DNA of 31,274 nt from Pestalotiopsis fici W106-1 (Eukaryota; Ascomycota; Sordariomycetes; Amphisphaeriales; Sporocadaceae). This document shows positions 8,436 to 20,700 of the stretch, in pieces. Positions within the stretch are counted from its first letter, which is position 1. Each line of letters begins with the position of its first letter. The stretch covers positions 2,174,670 through 2,205,943 of the forward strand of contig NW_006917091.1 of the NCBI RefSeq assembly GCF_000516985.1, written 5' to 3'. Made by a program: the position numbers and the translations under genes. The notes below the pieces were generated by a model, which saw only the letters and a program-made list of their open reading frames with translations, was not told the origin of the DNA and ran no database searches.

Positions 8436-11400
8436 TCATCTGTTGAGAGTGGCAGCAGCCTGTTGAAGTAGCTTCTGCACATCAAGCGATCTATCCGCTT
8501 CCAATAAAGCAGTAATCATACTATAAGCCTCTTCTGTCAAGGATTCCATGGGTTCCCCAAAGATACCCTTCCTGAGCGCCTCTCCAAACGAACGAAGCGC
8601 TTTCGCTCGGCCGGCGCGTTGACTTTCAACCAGAGCCACGTCACTTTCTACTGTCAGCATCTCTAACCATCTATGGCCGATCTGATTGGTGCCGGTTGAA
8701 GGTGCACCACCAGACGAGGACGCGGCTTTGAGCAGCTCTGCCGAGCAGGTAAAGAAAGTGTCTCTCGCGATAGCTGGCGCTTTCTTTGCGCCTTCGAGTA
8801 CCGAGATGACCTCTTCGAGAACGGCTCCTGGATTCGTCTGTAGCTTTGATGGGCTGTAACTCATCATGGCAACCTTGAGTGCCGCCGCCGTCGTGTTACG
8901 TTCGATTTCAGTCAGGCTGTGATCTGCTTGTGAATCGGGCTTCAAATACTCGGAAACTACCGCGACAGCTTCGGCGTACATGTCTTCATCTTGCCGTGCG
9001 GCAATAAACTCTGCCAGTGCCTCGAATGCATGAGGCCGGTACTCGTCGTTGTTGCGTTTTGCTTCGCGAAGGGCAATTTTCTTCGTCTGTGCTGCAAATG
9101 CTGCGTCGCTGCCCCAGAGCTTCTTGCTGTGTCTGATAAAGATTGGATAAGCTGCAACCAGCGTTTCCTTGCCTTTGAACGTCTTCAATGCCAAAGCTTT
9201 ATCAAGTACGGGCCATATCCTCTGCAATCCTCCCTCATCGAGCTGGCCATCCTTGCCAATCACATGGCTAAGCGCCTTGATCATCGAGGCAAGAGTCAGG
9301 GCACCGCCATGTTGCAGTGCCCATTTAGAAGTGCTAAGCGCTGTGGACACGACACCAACAATCTCATCAATAAAACGTCTCACCGTGTGGTCACTACCTG
9401 CGTGCTGACTCCAAACAGCCTCAAATTCCTCGGAGACATACTCGTCCGTATCGTGCTTGCCCAGGTAGGCAAATGGGAGCAAGCGAGACTCCAAATCCGT
9501 AAAGGCATCCGGCGATATTTTGGCAATAGCTAAAATACTGTCCGCAATCTTTTGCCGTCTGGTGTCGTCCTCTGCGGCAAAGTATAACTCAGCCAGCCTC
9601 GAGGCGAATCGCTCCCGTGTCGCTGCAGATGCCGTTCGGACCAGATAGGCTGCGCTTCGAGCATAGGCTTTGCTGACCTCGTGATTTCGATCGAGGATCT
9701 GGCTTTCCATGATCTTGAGGAAGTTTGCGTTGTATGGTGGAAGAAATATGCTATGACGTAACGCCAGAGTAGCTATGACTTCACTGCATCCAACTTTGGT
9801 CTGCATGCCGATCGCGGATTTGATAGCCTGAGCCAGTTGCGGCGCAAGCTCCTTCATCACCTCTTCGTCGGTGAAACGCAAGCAATTACTGATGCACTCA
9901 AACATTGGAGACCGAGTTGCTGCGTTGCTCCGCATCTTGTCCAGTTCCTCCCGGTCCTGTTCCCCGACCCGCTGGTAGTAGTAGTTGATTGCCTCGGGCT
10001 CAATCGTACCAAGAAGGCCAAGGCTGTGCGTGATGATTGTGGGAATGAATGGCTTCAGAGTGTTTCCACCGTTCTTGACGACGTCAAGAACAGTGGTAAT
10101 GGCCATGTACTTGACTTCCTGAACTGAGTTTTCGATGCCCTTTTCTGATAGTAGAAAAGGAAGGACCTGTGCTATCATTGCTTTGGCAGAAGCGGACGAG
10201 TTGTTTTCTGTCAGCTGGGTGACGAGCGTTTTTGACAAACCCATGCATAGCTTCAGGGCTGCCGCTCTGACCGTACTCTTTTGATCGTCAAGCACTTTCA
10301 ACGCCACCTTCCAGATATCGGTGTAGTACTTCTCGTATTTTAGAAAAGGTTGCCCATAAATCAGTTCCGCAATAGCTGCGCAGCTTGCTTCTCTGACGCG
10401 CCATTCACGCCCGTCGAGGATGCTTTTAAGCAGGTCAGTCATGATGGCATCAAAGTATACATCAATGGTTGATGTTGGATCCCTGACCACAGCCTTCCAG
10501 ATATCATCCATTGACCTCCTCACGTTCGAATTAGGATCGAACCGGTATCGATATAGCTTGGGGTAGATTTTGGGGTCAAGCTCGGCCTCGGACAGAATGT
10601 TGCTCAACCCAAATCGACCAAAGGCTGAGCGCGCCGTCCACGTGGCAGCATTCGTGGCTAGAGCCATGAATTTATATATTAGGCTCTGGTCTCCAACCTC
10701 GTTCGCGAGACTGATAATATCCTTGTAGGATGTGACGGACTTGCCGTCGCCCGTTGGCAAAGCACCAGCATCAAATAGCTCAGTGTCATCATCAACCTTG
10801 AGCTGAGTTTTGGCGCCAGTGAAGGCCGCGATCAAGTCCTTTACTAGATCACCCCTGAGTGAAGGATCGCCCTTCTCGTACACCAGCGATAAACCACGGG
10901 ATGCAGTCTCTTGTACAAGCTCGTCTCGACCATTGAGAAGTCGCATGAAGGCAACTTGGCAATCTCGAAGACGGCTCTGTACTTCGGGTACATGCGAGCA
11001 GTACTGGATAAGACAAAATAGCCAGATACCGCTCGCTTTCAACAAAGACGGCTTCGTGGTTTTGCAGTCAGTGATCAGCTTCTCTACGGTTGAAATGATG
11101 CGACCTGTTCTTCTACCCATGCTGCTCTGCAATCCTGCAACTCCTGCCCCAGCGGGGTCAACGTCAAGACCTAACTGGACCGACTCAGAATCCCAACGTG
11201 CAACCACTGCTGCAATTGCTTCGCCCGTGGCAAAATGTACCTCTGTCCTCTTGATCTCATGAAGGCTAAACAAGACATCAAGAACCTTGTCTACGGCCTC
11301 GGTCGTAGTCGCGGAGGGCATGGCGAGTCGACCTAATGCAGAAATTGCCTTCTCATTGTGGGCCTTTGCGAGTGTCTCCATCGCGCTCACGTACTCTTCA

Positions 11401-14047
11401 AACACATCTGAGTCTGTCATGCCCATGTTTGCAGTCCAAAGTTGAGAGAATGCGGGGAGAGCATTGTCCTTGGCTGTTTGATCTGAACCCTTCAGTATGG
11501 GCAAGAGGATGCATAGCAAGTATTCCATGTGCTGAGAGTCATCGAAATATTCAATCTTTCCATACATTGCCGCTCGAGAGAAATAGCTGCAGAGGAATGC
11601 TAGAGAGCCTTGGTACTCAGCAGACTGCATGGCAGATGGTTTTGGGCAAGAATCTAAGAAGGTCCGTAGTTTGGATATTAGATGGGATCCTTGGCTATCC
11701 CAAGGTGCAAGTATACCAAATACTGTCGAGGCAAGATGTCGTATCTTTTGGTTATGAGATTGAGCCCATGTCAACAATTCAGATGTTCTGCTGGAGAGTT
11801 TGGCGATAATCGTTTCGGACGGTGCAAATGACAACAAATCTGCCACTGATTGCATGCATACCTCGGCGCCGACGTCAGGATGGTCGCGCAGGCCATCGAG
11901 AGCTGCATTGACGACCTTGAGCAAATGGCCCTGGTCGACTCCAGATAGGTATTGTCTCATGAGGGCACGAGTTGGGATGTCATTCAGCAAGCGCGTCGCC
12001 AGCTGGCTCTCCCAGTCAATCTCAATCTTTGATTCGTTCAGGGCATTTAGACGAATCATCTGTGTCACATACTTGATGGCGATGGGGAAAGACTTCAGCC
12101 TCTCGTTTGTGAACAGAGTATAGGTCGATGTTTGATCTACATCCATGTCGTCAGGCATCTGGTTCGGAGCAGTATCGAAGAACATGTCCGCCAACTGGGC
12201 CCAATCTGGCAGCACCAGGTCTTTGTCTGGGTGAAGTTTGGTGGCCCACCAGGGGTCCAAGCCTTTCTGGCCCTCTTCCGATACATCGCGCCGTTCGGGG
12301 CCGCTGCCTCCCAGAGCAATAATATCGATCCATCGCGCCTTGATGTTGCTGTACGGGAGGCAGTTGTTGGCAAACCTTGCAGCGACATGTTTTGCTGTTC
12401 GAAGCCCTTGGCCGTCTGGGTAAGTCATGTATTCAAGAAGAAGAATCTCCAAATCTCGATGCTCGCCACTGTCCGTCGGTTCAAAGAGGCTCATCATGCT
12501 TGATAGAGCACTTTCGATATAAACCACGATATCTGCACTCGGATCAGAGACCAAGGAGTCAAACAACCACTTCAAAAGCGAGTCTTTGGCTTTGTGCTCA
12601 AAATGACTGCCTCGAGCTAAAGTGCCGATGGTCTCGTAGGCATTTGCCCGCAATCTCTGCTCATCTTGATATTGTGACTGGTTCGCGGCTGGCAGCGGAG
12701 CTGGCCAGCCCTGCTTAAGTATGTAATCTTTCAGGAGTAGTACAAGGCTCGGCCCCATTTCGTGATCCTTGGTGGATTGATTCGAGCCGTTCCTCGCGAT
12801 CCACGCAAGGAAAGTAAGCAGAGCCTTGTGTAGTCTCAACGCCTCTAGACCTGTGATGGCTGCGCCTTCGCCGGCAGTCAGCGCAAAGTCTGCGCGGACT
12901 GCTTCCACTACCTCGGCATGCATCGTACAGGCGGTCACCGACTTGGATAGGACCCGTAGGATCTGGATCCTGTGAGCAGCCGGAAGACGCAGGTGCGCCT
13001 GGAACAAGGACACAATAACAGAACGATCCTCTAGGCTCACGGAAGACCGCTTTAAAACGTCATCCGCAATTGAATTAATTCTCGAGTCTGCCGAACCGGC
13101 CGCGAAAATGGTGGGCAGGAACCGTTCCTCGTCTGTGAAGGCACCACTGGCCAGAAGGCTCACGGCCTTGAGTTTGCACTCTGGCAATCCCAAACTTCCG
13201 GGTTCACCTGGTTTCCAGGTTTTCAAATCACTACTCCGCAGGAACTCAATGTCGTCCAAGCTGAGTCCAGTGGGGGGAGAAGAAGCCATAGTTGACTCGA
13301 TATTGGCAGCCGAGGCTAAAGCCAAATCCTGCCTCAAGAGTAGGAACCGGGCTAGCCATTCTGCGATGTATTTGGCGTCGGAAGGGTCAGAGAATCCGAT
13401 GGCGTCGCGAAAAGATGAATCGTCTCGAGTCCCCCGGGGTGGTACCTTGATCTCTAGCAAGAGTCTCAACAAAATGATGAAAAAGCCAGAAGCACTTGCA
13501 CGGTTGGTCTCTTTGGAGATGCCCCGCGCTACAATAGGCAGAAGCTCGCGGCGCTTTTGCTGATCCAGCCGGAGAAGGCCTTTTTTAACCAGGCCGAGAT
13601 CAAGCTGCTTGACCACGGGGGAAGCAGTCCTCTTGTACTGTTCCAGCAAAGCGGCGACGGGTAAAACAACACTATTAGACGTGAGTATGTGATGATGATG
13701 ATAATGACGATAATGGGGAGGAAGAAAGAGGAGCGGTGCGCCTCAATGTGGAGATACGTACCTCGGGGGCTGTATGAGTTTAGTGACACTGATATACGCT
13801 TGAAAGGCCTAACGAGAGATTCCAGTCAGCCGCTTGTCTCATGAACACGATCATACATATATGCAAGCAGGGGCCTTACAGCATCGCGCACGCTCTTGTG
13901 CGGACTGGCAGCTTTCTCAAGCAACGGCACGAGCTGATTCTGCAACACGTCACTCAGCTTGTCGTCGTCTGCTGATGCTGTCGCAATTTTGTAGCGGATC
14001 GTTGAGACAGCCTTCTGACCGGCGGCCTCAGCTGAGGAGGATGCCAT
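8436..14047 (-). CDS. ECM29: Proteasome adaptor/scaffold Ecm29 (HEAT-repeat protein)
   Basis: Three exons: 14047-13880, 13808-13762 and 13671-8436. The introns (GTAAGG...GTTAG with a CTGAC branch site; GTACGT...AATAG) have phases 0 and 2. Together they give 1816 aa, close to the roughly 1850 residues of yeast and human Ecm29. Exon 1 starts MASSSAEAAGQ; the small 47-nt exon 2 supplies AFQAYISVTKLIQPP; the junction reads IQPPSVVLPVAALLEQYK, the conserved N-terminal region of fungal Ecm29. The rest is an all-helical HEAT array; for example FDPNSNVRRSMDDIWKAVV near residue 1114 and GREWRVREASCAAIAELIYG shortly after are conserved Ecm29 segments. Ecm29 binds both the 20S core and the 19S cap, checks 26S assembly and links proteasomes to other compartments. 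No frameshift is needed. It lies head-to-tail upstream of the UBX gene. Confidence 0.93.
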
Positions 14048-16284
14048 TACGGAGAGGAGGACGCGATCTAGTGGTTGGTGATGGGAATGCAACAAGTCTA
14101 CCGAGGACTCCTCACTTCATTGATCATGGTCCTTCTTTGCGCGTGAGTGGGGAAATGAATGTCAATGGACCTAATTACAACGGGTTGACAAGAGTATCAC
14201 ATGGATTCGATTGCCTTCAGATTTGCTTTCTTCCGCACAGTCAGAGTAGAGAGCGGGTTTGGCTGTAAATATGATGGTTGGTGGATTGGTTACCAAGGTT
14301 AGGTAGTCAGCAAGCAGATACGTCAACGTTGGCATCGTCGCAACCAGCTGACTGCCTGACTGCCTGCCTGACACTGGCGACGCCACCTTGGCGGCTGAAG
14401 CAGTGGGGCTTGCTCTTGCTCTGTAAAAACTCGATGTCCCATATTCCAAGCTGCCATTCGATAAATGTACGTGTTATGAACACGCGATACTGTCAGAACG
14501 AAAATGATCATGTAGGCAGATCACAGTAAAACTAAATACAAAAGATTCAGCCACCCAAAACGCGACCTTTCGAATGCTCATGGGCCTGGTTGGCTGACTA
14601 ACATCAAAGTACTACAGTACCTAAGTGCCCACACTGGACCATGCTTTTATTGCAAGCTACATTAGGTATGTACGAAGTACACCAGCAAGGTAAACACAGT
14701 CAGAGACATGAACAATCGAGCCTGGGTTCCTCAGAGATCGATTTTCAATATGTCTGATCCACACAAGTTTCTTTTCTTTCATCCGCATAGCATATCACGG
14801 CTAATACTGAAGAAGCGAATCTACCGTAAATCTGAAGCCATTCGGAATGTATACCTAATGTAGTTGGTTATCCATATCTCTTGGAGACAATCTTGGCAGA
14901 CTGTCAACTTCCTCGTGTAGGCTTACGAGTACGAATGTGTAAGTAAACGGGCGGCATACTGTCACCACATTGGAAAACTAGCATTTAAGGCTTCCATCAT
15001 GCATCTAGCTAAGGTAGTTGGTAAAGGCAAATATTCAACTGTAGGTGCAGTCATGCAGTAAACGTCAACCAAGGTATCGGCGCCAGTCTACATGTACTGA
15101 GCCGGGCGGTCCTGCGATCAGCAAACTTTATTTCAGGACGTGTCAGTTACCCCTCAAATGCATGAGCACGAGTAATGCCGTTTACCTAGGCGTCGCCCGT
15201 ACGCATACGTACAGCGCTCGGGCTTTCTCAGATCTGTGTAAATGAAGGGGGAAAAAAGACTACTAATCGGCAAGGTTTGGTAAGTAATGCAGAAAGGAAT
15301 TGGAGGTGGTCAGGTAGGAAGAACGTAACACAAGAGGTATAATGCTAAGACCAGGGTGCCAAAGGTATGGGATGCAGATACTGATCGAGGCTCCGCCAGA
15401 CCGTGAGTGAGTAGAGAGATGGTATTGCGTCGTGTATGCGTGTTTACGGTACCCCTTCGTTAATCAATTCTGTTTCAGCGATGACGCCCTGCCTTGCATC
15501 TGGAGACTGATGGGAGAGACTCGGGCCGACGGCAGAATTGTTTTCGTCTGTTCCTATTGGAGCAGAGCGTCACGAAATACCTGAGACTTTGCTAGGAATA
15601 TACATGGCCTTGCCCACATCGCCTACATCTATGCTTTGACTATACGCAGCTCTCCTCCTGACGATATGCTGTGCAGATTAGGCATCATGCGTATGTCGCT
15701 TGCAACGCTTGCGGACTTGGTATACACAGTGAACCATCGTTCGCGTAGTGATCTAAGAGCCTTGTAGTGTCCTTTTTCTTCTTCTTGGCACACTTTACGT
15801 ACTTTTAGATCATGTAGACATGTAGGGTACGGTGCGTCGAGACGTAGGTGGGAAGGGTCTCTGTCTCTGCTGTTTGTTAGTAGTCTATTGGAGCTGCAGT
15901 ATTCCATACCGACTTTCAATCTTTATCTCGTCTTTCGGGGCGTGAGGACAAGGAACTGCTTTCAGACGCATATTTCAGGTCATTGAGCGCGTCCTTGCCA
16001 CATAATGGTAGCCTACCTGGTACTTTCCTATGACAGGTACTGCCTATGGCAAACATGGGGCAAAAGCTGAAAAGAAACTGCCTGTATCATCGTTGAATTT
16101 CCAAAAATGGACAAGTGAGACGAACTCGGTGCAGCAATGTACAAATATGTAGAGTTTGCCTACACAATACACAGTAAATGACATGGACTGCTGCTGCTGT
16201 CAGGTCGTTGGCTTCAGCGCGGCAATCGTTACTTTGGATTCGTGATGGAAACGTGCTTATTGGTGTGAACCACAAAGCTGAAAA

Positions 16285-16310
16285 CCCCTGTCAAGGCAGT
16301 TCGACAGGGG
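16285..16310. other. Perfect 8-bp stem hairpin
   Basis: CCCCTGTC and its exact complement GACAGGGG flank a 10-base loop AAGGCAGTTC. The arms are GC-rich and perfect, and the site lies in the middle of the gene-poor interval. No function can be assigned. Confidence 0.5.
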
Positions 16311-19300
16311 GCATGCAGATCGTTGCATCTGTGGCCAGCATACCCGGGCCACTTGAATCGAGGCTCGCCCATATCCATCGTTTGTCGTCTGCCCAAGGTA
16401 TAACATTCAGGTATATACATAGTACAGTAAAGATAGGTAGCCTGGTAGTGGTTCGACCAACCACCAACTTTGGGGCATTTGACACGTGGAAAGGCTTGAA
16501 TCGTTGCCCATGTGCTGGTGGCAGACGGCAGATCTGAAGATATGCAGTATCTCCCATAGGGGAAGAATAATGCGTCGATGAGCTCGATACGTCACAATTA
16601 GAAAATGGAGAATTTTTTGCCGCTACGAATAGGGCTTCTCTTTACAAGACAATTGGAACACCAGTCGATGCTTGTATTACTGCTTATACATAATGGATAT
16701 CCTGTATGAGCCTGTGTAATGTTTAGAAAAGGATCATTGATATGTTTATTCTCCCGTTGTAAATTTATTAGCGAATAAGTGATATTCCAACGATGTAGGC
16801 AGCTAATATTTAACAGCTACCAGGTAAGAATCCATACGTGGTACCCGCTTCCAGACTCTACCTATCACCACCTGATTTTCTACGCAGTACCTCCTCCATA
16901 CCTTGCTGCTGGAGCACATGCAATGCGAATGTAGGTGCCTTACATTAGGCACGATGGAGGCCATCTCAATTACAACCGAGCCTCATTGACACGTTTCAAA
17001 GCCGCCTCGGTTGACTGTTGCCCCTCCGCGACACTAGAGAATTACCTCATCGATTGGACAAAGCCCCGTTCAAAGTGTGTTTGCTTCTAAGCAGCTTCTC
17101 GAGGCGGGCAATGGCATTGCTGCAGAGTACTGGGTGCTATTTCTTCACAATTAATGCATTTTTGTTGACACAATTCTGTTGTGTCGTTGTGCTGCTCGCT
17201 CTTCAAAAAGGGCGGAACATCCATGGATAGACCAACTTATTCCTTTGAACTAAGTCTCTACTATGCGATGAAAATAATATTCTTGTACATGGAACTTTAC
17301 AGGAAGAAATGCCAATTCTGTCTCCTCGAAAGGTATACACAGACAAGGAGATAACAGCAACTTGGCGTAGATATCTAAGTATTTTACCAACGTCCCTGGG
17401 CATACTTTTTACCCAGGGCGCCGTGCTGCCCCTCCCCCACCTTCATCTCACAGACTACACAGTACATTACCACCTAGATTAGGTACCTTGACACCTAACC
17501 TACGCTACCTAGTAGTACAAGGTATGTAGTTAGGACAAAAGCCGAAGGATCCCGAGGTGATGCACCTAGCACAGACGACACCCCTACCTTACTTGCATCA
17601 CCTACCGTTTGGTAAGCCCTACAATATGGACGCGACAGCAAATTCGATTTCTTGACCAAGCAATGGATATGGCCGACGCCTCGGCCAGTTTTGGCTCGCC
17701 CGTGCAATCAGACATATAAAACACTTCATGTACGGTTTTTGCTTAGTACTTGATTGAGCTGGGGTTTGCATCACTCTTCGTTAGCTGTCGCTGGACAAGA
17801 GAGCGCCGCCCCTGTTAGGCTATATAAGGGATGTGTGAGAGGAAAACGATATACGTCCATGAGCATGTACTCTGTATCCATCGCTTTTCCGCGCATCGCT
17901 TCCGTCTTGATTGGCATTCTACTATCGTGGGCTGGATTTCTTGTTTACCAGATGGACTAGGCACTTCCTTGGACTAGCTGCGAGGCGCTTCGGAGCCTCC
18001 TGCAGCGACATTGCACCTCCTGGCGACCTGATTGCTTGCGCAGTGCGTACATGACTCGAGGAGACTCGATGTTGTTTGGAGAAACATGGGTGCTTCTGGC
18101 CTGGCCTCAAATGGGAGCTCCTTGCAGCAATTACATCTCTCATACCTTTTGTGTGTGTTCTCTTGAGTAAAGGTTTGACATCCTTTTCATTTCTTTTCAT
18201 AGATACTACTGAGCACCGTGATCTCTACTCACATCTCCCTGCCCAAGGTACTGATGATATAGCACTACGAAATAAGTGCACACTCAATGATCTTCATGTT
18301 TCCAGCATGCACGCATGCATTAAGTTATATGTGTAATGTAGTCGCACGTAGAGTTACGAAGGCAAGCAAAGGTAGGTAAATACTGCTTGCAAACCAGTCA
18401 GCCGATCCCTCCGTTTATGCCTGTGCCATGCGGTCTAATGCAAGCTCCCAAACACACTCCCCGAAGCACAAGACTCGATTCACAAACGAACCGCTCGTCT
18501 GAAGATTTCCACACGTCCTTTAGTTTTCCGTTTGTGTAGTCTTGCTCTAGACCGATTCAAATCCCCTCCAGAATTGTCTAACATCTTCAACAGCGGCCGT
18601 GTCATCAATGTCTGTGTCAAGTGTTCGCCACCTTACATGAGCAGCTTAGGCAAGCTTGCAACCTGGCAAGCAATCTCCGTGTGCAGCTATCCGTCTTGGT
18701 TACCTCTCTTATTCCCGCAGGCTGAGTCTGTCACTTAGCAGTTATCGATGGCCTGGATGGTTTGATTTCGTGCAATTTCAAACTCGAAGAGAGGGGTGCA
18801 ATCAAAAGGTTACACAGTGCACGTCGAATTTGGATTTGCAGTGAGTCGTGGTTTGACCACACACCTCGAATTTTCGAACGAGTCAGATGTGCAGAGGGCC
18901 TAGGGCGAATTTGAAGATTGTGTACCTGCTTTGCGAATCACCTACACGCTCCACTGACAATATCTTTATTATATTACGCTGAGCACACTGAACATGGAAT
19001 ATTGAACTCTGGAAGTCCGTCCCGTCTGGAAAGCCCGGTCGACAAATCAACCCTAAAATATGGTTACCCCCAACGTTTTCCCAGGCCGTCTGAATGAAGC
19101 TTCTCAAACTCTTTCCCCCACCTTCTTCGTTTGATACTAACCTAGGTATATCGCCGTTGATTGCCTATTCGACGGTGTGTGGTCTCAGTCGCCTCAGACG
19201 ATTGGCTGATCAACAGGCTGATTAAACGTAGGTACACACAAGTTTGCATTTGTAGAATACCTTATATGTGGCTCATGAACATTCAATTACCCGCGAGGGT

Positions 19301-20091
19301 TCCTCCTTATTTCATAGAATCATTAGGAGCCTATACGAATAAGTGTGTATGTATATATCTCTTTCTTGCCCTTTCAAGAACTCTTGTTCTTGTAGCGACT
19401 ATTCCGTGCAATAAATTCGTACGTGCTACACGAATGACCATGTCCATACGGAAATCCAAAAAGCATTGTGTGGTTGAAGTCCAATGTTTCTTATTTTCGG
19501 CCCTTGGAGCCCTATGACATGCTGTTGTTGCTGCAAGCCGGGGACCCCCTCCTAGCGCGAGGCATAGTGTCCAGGTGGCTGGCTAGTGCTCAGGTACGTA
19601 TCTGCTGACGTACCTGTACAGAGTACATGTACCTAATCTTCCACCCCCAAAGAAACCCACCATTTATCACGAATGAAAGGCGTATAATAGTTATAATATT
19701 CTCATCCATTTATTTGAGGCTGATAATGACTATAGATGAAGAACCAATGAACACGGCCATCTGTCATTCTCGGACCGTACTATTTATTTCCTACCTTGTT
19801 GGAATTGGTATGTAAAGTACGTGGTATACATCGACAGCTCTTTTTTTAGGTGAGAGAGAGGAGGGGCCTGGGAGTCTTTGCACATACACGGTAGCTACAT
19901 GACCTTGCAACTACCAACTACTGTCGCTACACTATAAGTACCCTAGCAAAAAGTCAGAGTTTTGCGGACCCTCGCACTGATCCCTGCCACTACAAGCCTA
20001 CCTTGTCTACCTTGATTGCCTACCTGCAGAGGCACGGCGCCGCGGCGGCCACAACGATGGATGTGAGGATCTTTTTTTTTTTTCCCCCTCG

Positions 20092-20108
20092 GATCAAAAG
20101 TTTTGATC
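20092..20108. promoter_or_regulatory. 17-bp palindrome GATCAAAAGTTTTGATC
   Basis: Two perfect 8-bp arms around a single G, directly right of a T15/C-rich tract and about 600 bases left of the CT-rich presumed start region of the plus-strand transcript. The symmetry would suit a dimeric DNA-binding protein; no factor is identified. Confidence 0.3.
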
Positions 20109-20131
20109 AGTGGACATTGAGTGGATTATCC

Positions 20132-20157
20132 CAGTACCTCCAGTACCTCCAGTACCT
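20132..20157. repeat. Three tandem copies of CAGTACCTC
   Basis: Copies start at 20132, 20141 and 20150; the third ends in CTA instead of CTC. The GTACCT core is shared with many single motifs in the spacers here (for example 17481-17486 and 30126-30131 in related form). It may be a cluster of protein-binding sites. Confidence 0.6.
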
Positions 20158-20329
20158 ACAATATCCTTCGTAGTTCCTAGGTAAGCTGCGTACGGTAGGT
20201 ACCCTTGCCACCCCCAGGAAAGTGTACGACACTGTGAAGAAAAGTCAGTAAAATACCAATGAAAAAGACCTCTGGACCTGTATGGGCTACAGAAAGGCTG
20301 ATGACATGTACACTATCTCACAGCCGGCG

Positions 20330-20700
20330 ACTTGCCCAAGGAACTGACTACTAGCTACTTTACCTTACCTCCCCTACTTACTTGCCTACCTGCCTTACAC
20401 TACGCTCCTCTATTTACGTTTACTCGCGCCAAAAAAGCACCCCAAGCACCGACCGGGACCAGACTAGGAAAAAGTCAAGACTTCGTCTCCTCCACTCCCG
20501 ACCCCGTTTCCTTACTCTTTTTTTCCACACCACACGCAAAACCAAACTGGCACCATCGTTGTCTGCCTCTGCTTTTGTTTCGTTCGCCGTCTTTCTTCCC
20601 ACCACACTCCCTCTTCCTTTCTCCTCTTTTTTTTCCCTTCTTTTTTTTTTTTTCCCTCTCTGCTAACCCTAATCGTCACCCCTCCGAAAACACCTCTCCC
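20330..20700 (+). promoter_or_regulatory. CT-rich core promoter/transcription-start region with telobox
   Basis: A long pyrimidine-rich stretch on the plus strand, including a T16 run near 20638-20653 and many TCTTTC/CCTC words, of the kind found just upstream of transcription starts in filamentous fungi. CTAACCCTAA at 20663-20672 contains the AACCCTAA telobox, a telomere-repeat-like promoter element. The plus strand then has no ATG until 21127, as expected of a 5' leader. Confidence 0.45.

Larger units (their letters stand above)
14048..20300. other. Large gene-poor interval upstream of ECM29
   Basis: About 6.25 kb in which no frame exceeds about 120 codons and none resembles a known family. 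The left end (14048 to about 14500) is the ECM29 promoter and leader, with a CTGACTGC-type short repeat near 14345-14372. Other visible items are an 8-bp-stem hairpin at 16285-16310, a TATATAAG at 17821-17828 followed by a 33-codon hydrophobic frame (17859-17960), a cluster of CCTAG/TAGGTACC words at 17467-17535, a palindrome at 20092-20108 and three copies of CAGTACCT at 20132-20157. I found no tRNA, rRNA or transposon. It may hold non-coding transcripts or distant control elements. Confidence 0.5.

Noticed and set aside
8991..9533. 180-codon open frame on the plus strand
   Set aside because: It lies fully antisense to conserved ECM29 coding sequence, has no recognisable domain, and is the kind of shadow a long biased ORF produces.
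16178..16537. 119-codon plus frame in the gene-poor interval
   Set aside because: Composition is that of the spacer, there is no domain, and overlapping frames of similar length exist on the other strand.
18490..18575. tRNA-like B box (GATTCAAATCCC) near 18552
   Set aside because: No A box, acceptor stem or anticodon arm can be drawn from the bases upstream.
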